DNA of 63,217 nucleotides from positions 1-63,217 of the forward strand of contig JADFXV010000010.1 in NCBI GenBank assembly GCA_015233395.1, written 5' to 3'. The position numbers and the translations under genes are program-made. The notes under the pieces are model-generated. The model searched no databases. It worked only from the letters and a program-made list of their open reading frames with translations, and was not told the DNA's origin. This document shows, in pieces, positions 62,964 to 63,217 of the stretch (position 1 is its first letter; each line of letters begins with the position of its first letter). The stretch is from Desulfovibrionaceae bacterium (GTDB taxonomy: Bacteria > Desulfobacterota > Desulfovibrionia > Desulfovibrionales > Desulfovibrionaceae).

Positions 62964-63217
62964 TTAGGCCGCGGCCTGCAGAATTTCTTTCAGGTGGTCG
63001 ATGTGGAATTGGATATGAAAGCCGCACAGGCCCGAGATCAGGGCCTCCAGGGTCGGGTATTCGCCCAGCGGCGATTCCTTGAGCATGGGGATATGCGCCT
63101 TGCGGTCGAGTTGTTCCGGGGTCAGGACCGCCGCGAACTTGGCGATGCAGTCGTATTCGTATTCGGTGTCCTTGAGCAGTTGCGCGAAGGTGGTCCCGGC
63201 GCGTTTTTCGGAGAAAA
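62964..63217 (-). CDS. partial protein, possibly DinB-like, cut by the window edge
   Basis: C-terminal 83 residues, with the N-terminus beyond the right edge. The sequence includes [30 protein letters not shown] and ends [17 protein letters not shown], a helical layout with His and Asp near the C-terminus reminiscent of DinB-superfamily four-helix bundles. Too short to confirm. Codon use fits the genome. Confidence 0.5.
   Translation of the reverse strand, partial: FSEKRAGTTFAQLLKDTEYEYDCIAKFAAVLTPEQLDRKAHIPMLKESPLGEYPTLEALISGLCGFHIQFHIDHLKEILQAAA

Noticed and set aside
1-63217. tRNA, rRNA, prophage or plasmid replication genes
   Set aside because: I looked for tRNA-like cloverleaf ends, rRNA stretches, integrases and replication proteins on both strands and saw none.

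Overview
The window looks like chromosomal DNA of a sulfate-reducing bacterium of the Desulfovibrionaceae (Desulfovibrio / Solidesulfovibrio type). This is inferred from the high-GC coding style, the stacked Hdr/Flx/Nfn electron-transfer genes, a Wolinella-type fumarate reductase, a tungsten-type aldehyde:ferredoxin oxidoreductase, anaerobic cobamide genes (cbiD, cbiA) and the many G/C-arm hairpins between genes. I saw no rRNA, tRNA, CRISPR array or prophage.

Layout. (a) 1-9.0 kb, minus strand: a decayed IS5-type transposase, then polysaccharide/cell-surface genes, including two coupled pairs of a multi-pass membrane protein followed by a GspG-like protein, a third large membrane protein and a UDP-glucuronate decarboxylase. 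(b) 9-13.2 kb: housekeeping operon ruvX-mltG-flavin-type oxidase-phospholipase D-like lipoprotein, a divergent PPC-domain gene, and MoaD-like and ThiF-like proteins. (c) 13.3-19.1 kb: aldehyde oxidoreductase, an unknown protein, an acyl-CoA ligase with an XRE-cupin regulator, and an exported protein. (d) 19.2-30.7 kb: a GNAT/FemAB-like transferase, an FkbM methyltransferase and a seven-gene minus-strand exopolysaccharide operon (four glycosyltransferases, a secreted beta-propeller, a 39-residue membrane peptide and a degenerate CpsD-like protein).

(e) 30.9-51.2 kb is the centrepiece, all on the plus strand. A multi-PAS sigma-54 activator precedes tandem GTGGCGCCAC palindromes and a perfectly spaced -24/-12 promoter (34323-34337). 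These drive a probable super-operon: dctA, frdCAB, fumAB, a double-length hdrA interrupted by an in-frame UGA (almost certainly selenocysteine), flxDCBA, nfnAB and an HdrC-HdrB fusion. My reading is that C4-dicarboxylates are imported, interconverted by fumarase and reduced by a quinol:fumarate reductase. The Hdr/Flx and Nfn complexes would balance NADH, NADPH, ferredoxin and thiol/disulfide pools through flavin-based electron bifurcation. Coupling of fumarate respiration with a selenoprotein HdrA in one sigma-54 unit is the main candidate for a poorly described system.

(f) 51.2-63.2 kb: two more glycosyltransferases around cbiA-cbiD, then uvrA, a Cache-domain histidine kinase, class II fructose-1,6-bisphosphatase (glpX) and the 3' end of a small protein cut by the window edge. 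Two inverted copies of a four-hairpin intergenic element, showing compensatory base changes, lie at the 3' ends of cbiD and of a glycosyltransferase gene. Single-hairpin relatives occur at 7.9 and 20.4 kb.
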